From contig JAVXNE010000011.1 of NCBI GenBank assembly GCA_036645935.1, positions 1-59,629 of the forward strand: a stretch of 59,629 nt of DNA, in the 5' to 3' direction. Under the pieces are notes generated by a model. It was not told the DNA's origin. It was given only the letters and a program-made list of their open reading frames with translations, and ran no database searches. The translations under genes were made by a program, and so were the position numbers. This document shows positions 59,541-59,629 of the stretch, piece after piece. Within the stretch, counting starts at the first letter, position 1. Every line of letters begins with the position of its first letter. The stretch comes from JAUNBN01 sp036645935. GTDB lineage: Bacteria; Bacillota; Clostridia; Oscillospirales; Ruminococcaceae.

Positions 59541-59544
59541 TATA

Positions 59545-59629
59545 CTAAAGGAAACTGCAAATGCTCGATGCACCGGAGATTTCAAGCAACAAGTGCTCGA
59601 GGACATTCAAGAAAGCAAATTAAGTCAAC
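59545..59629 (+). pseudogene. IS3 OrfA fragment, start apparently lost
   Basis: The frame reads LKETANARCTGDFKQQVLED, then IQESKLSQ, closely matching the N-terminus of IS150-group OrfA (normally M-K-x-x-x-x-x-R-Y-T-G-E-F-K). The position expected for the ATG reads CTA (59545-59547), and the usual Tyr before TGDF is Cys. Either the element is decayed or another start is used. The rest lies outside the window. Confidence 0.6.

Larger units (their letters stand above)
59481..59629 (+). mobile_element. IS3-family element, left end only
   Basis: The end begins TGAACTGCACCCCAA at 59481, contains a long perfect inverted repeat, and leads into an OrfA-like frame that runs off the window. Transposase orientation is rightwards, opposite to the left-hand element. 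The ends of the two elements are similar but not identical, so they are distinct relatives. Confidence 0.8.

Overview
The window looks like a chromosomal contig from a strictly anaerobic, mid-GC Firmicute of the class Clostridia, probably uncultivated. This is inferred from gene content: desulfoferrodoxin, a membrane pyrophosphatase, a Na+-decarboxylase beta subunit, DUF4173 and DUF975 proteins, and a CsoR/CopA/CopZ copper operon with Firmicute-type ribosome binding sites. No rRNA, tRNA or CRISPR array was recognised. Both ends fall inside different IS3-family (IS150-like) elements that face outwards, as expected if assembly stopped at repeats.

Layout. 1-936: a decayed IS3 element. 995-5016 (minus): trmB, a flavin reductase, a zinc-ribbon membrane protein and an amidohydrolase. 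5017-7244: an eroded, partly AT-rich island with gene fragments and one intact GNAT acetyltransferase. 7225-8592: rlmD, probably transcribed without a leader. 8748-12390 (plus): a DUF2975/XRE pair, a DUF4173 protein and an Mrp-type Fe-S carrier ATPase. 12755-13612: desulfoferrodoxin and thioredoxin, divergent around a symmetric operator. 13795-15571 (minus): split transketolase. 15855-17378: a modular SH3 lipoprotein.

17879-28052 (minus) is a tightly coupled nine-gene operon: epimerase, TIM-barrel isomerase, two family-2 glycosyltransferases, FAD oxidoreductase, GT-C-like membrane protein, phosphodiester-glycosidase-like protein, membrane-anchored protein and a PIG-L deacetylase carrying a 27-bp tandem repeat. 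It reads as one pathway that makes and trims a surface glycan or glycolipid, and it is the best candidate here for an undescribed system.

28295-30358 is a PAS/GGDEF diguanylate cyclase with an inhibitory site. 30544-32637 is hppA. 32722-34583 is a PiT phosphate transporter with a DUF47 partner behind 11-bp-spaced Pho-box-like repeats. 35090-36376 is an orphan OadB with a 48-residue OadG-like partner. 36609-38403 is a short KdpD-like kinase with a KdpE-like regulator. 38715-46253 is a second envelope region: an MBOAT/DHHW O-acetylation pair, a DUF368 undecaprenyl-phosphate transporter and two large multi-pass proteins.

46641-48065 is an SSS symporter. 48297-51125 is the copper operon, with a CsoR palindrome exactly filling the promoter spacer. 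51256-55108 (minus) is an amino-acid ABC transporter with an AbgB-like amidohydrolase. 55449-57492 is glnA plus an ANTAR-domain regulator behind a consensus promoter. The last two form a nitrogen and amino-acid region. 57759-59377 holds a DUF975 protein and an AT-rich lipoprotein next to the right-hand IS fragment.
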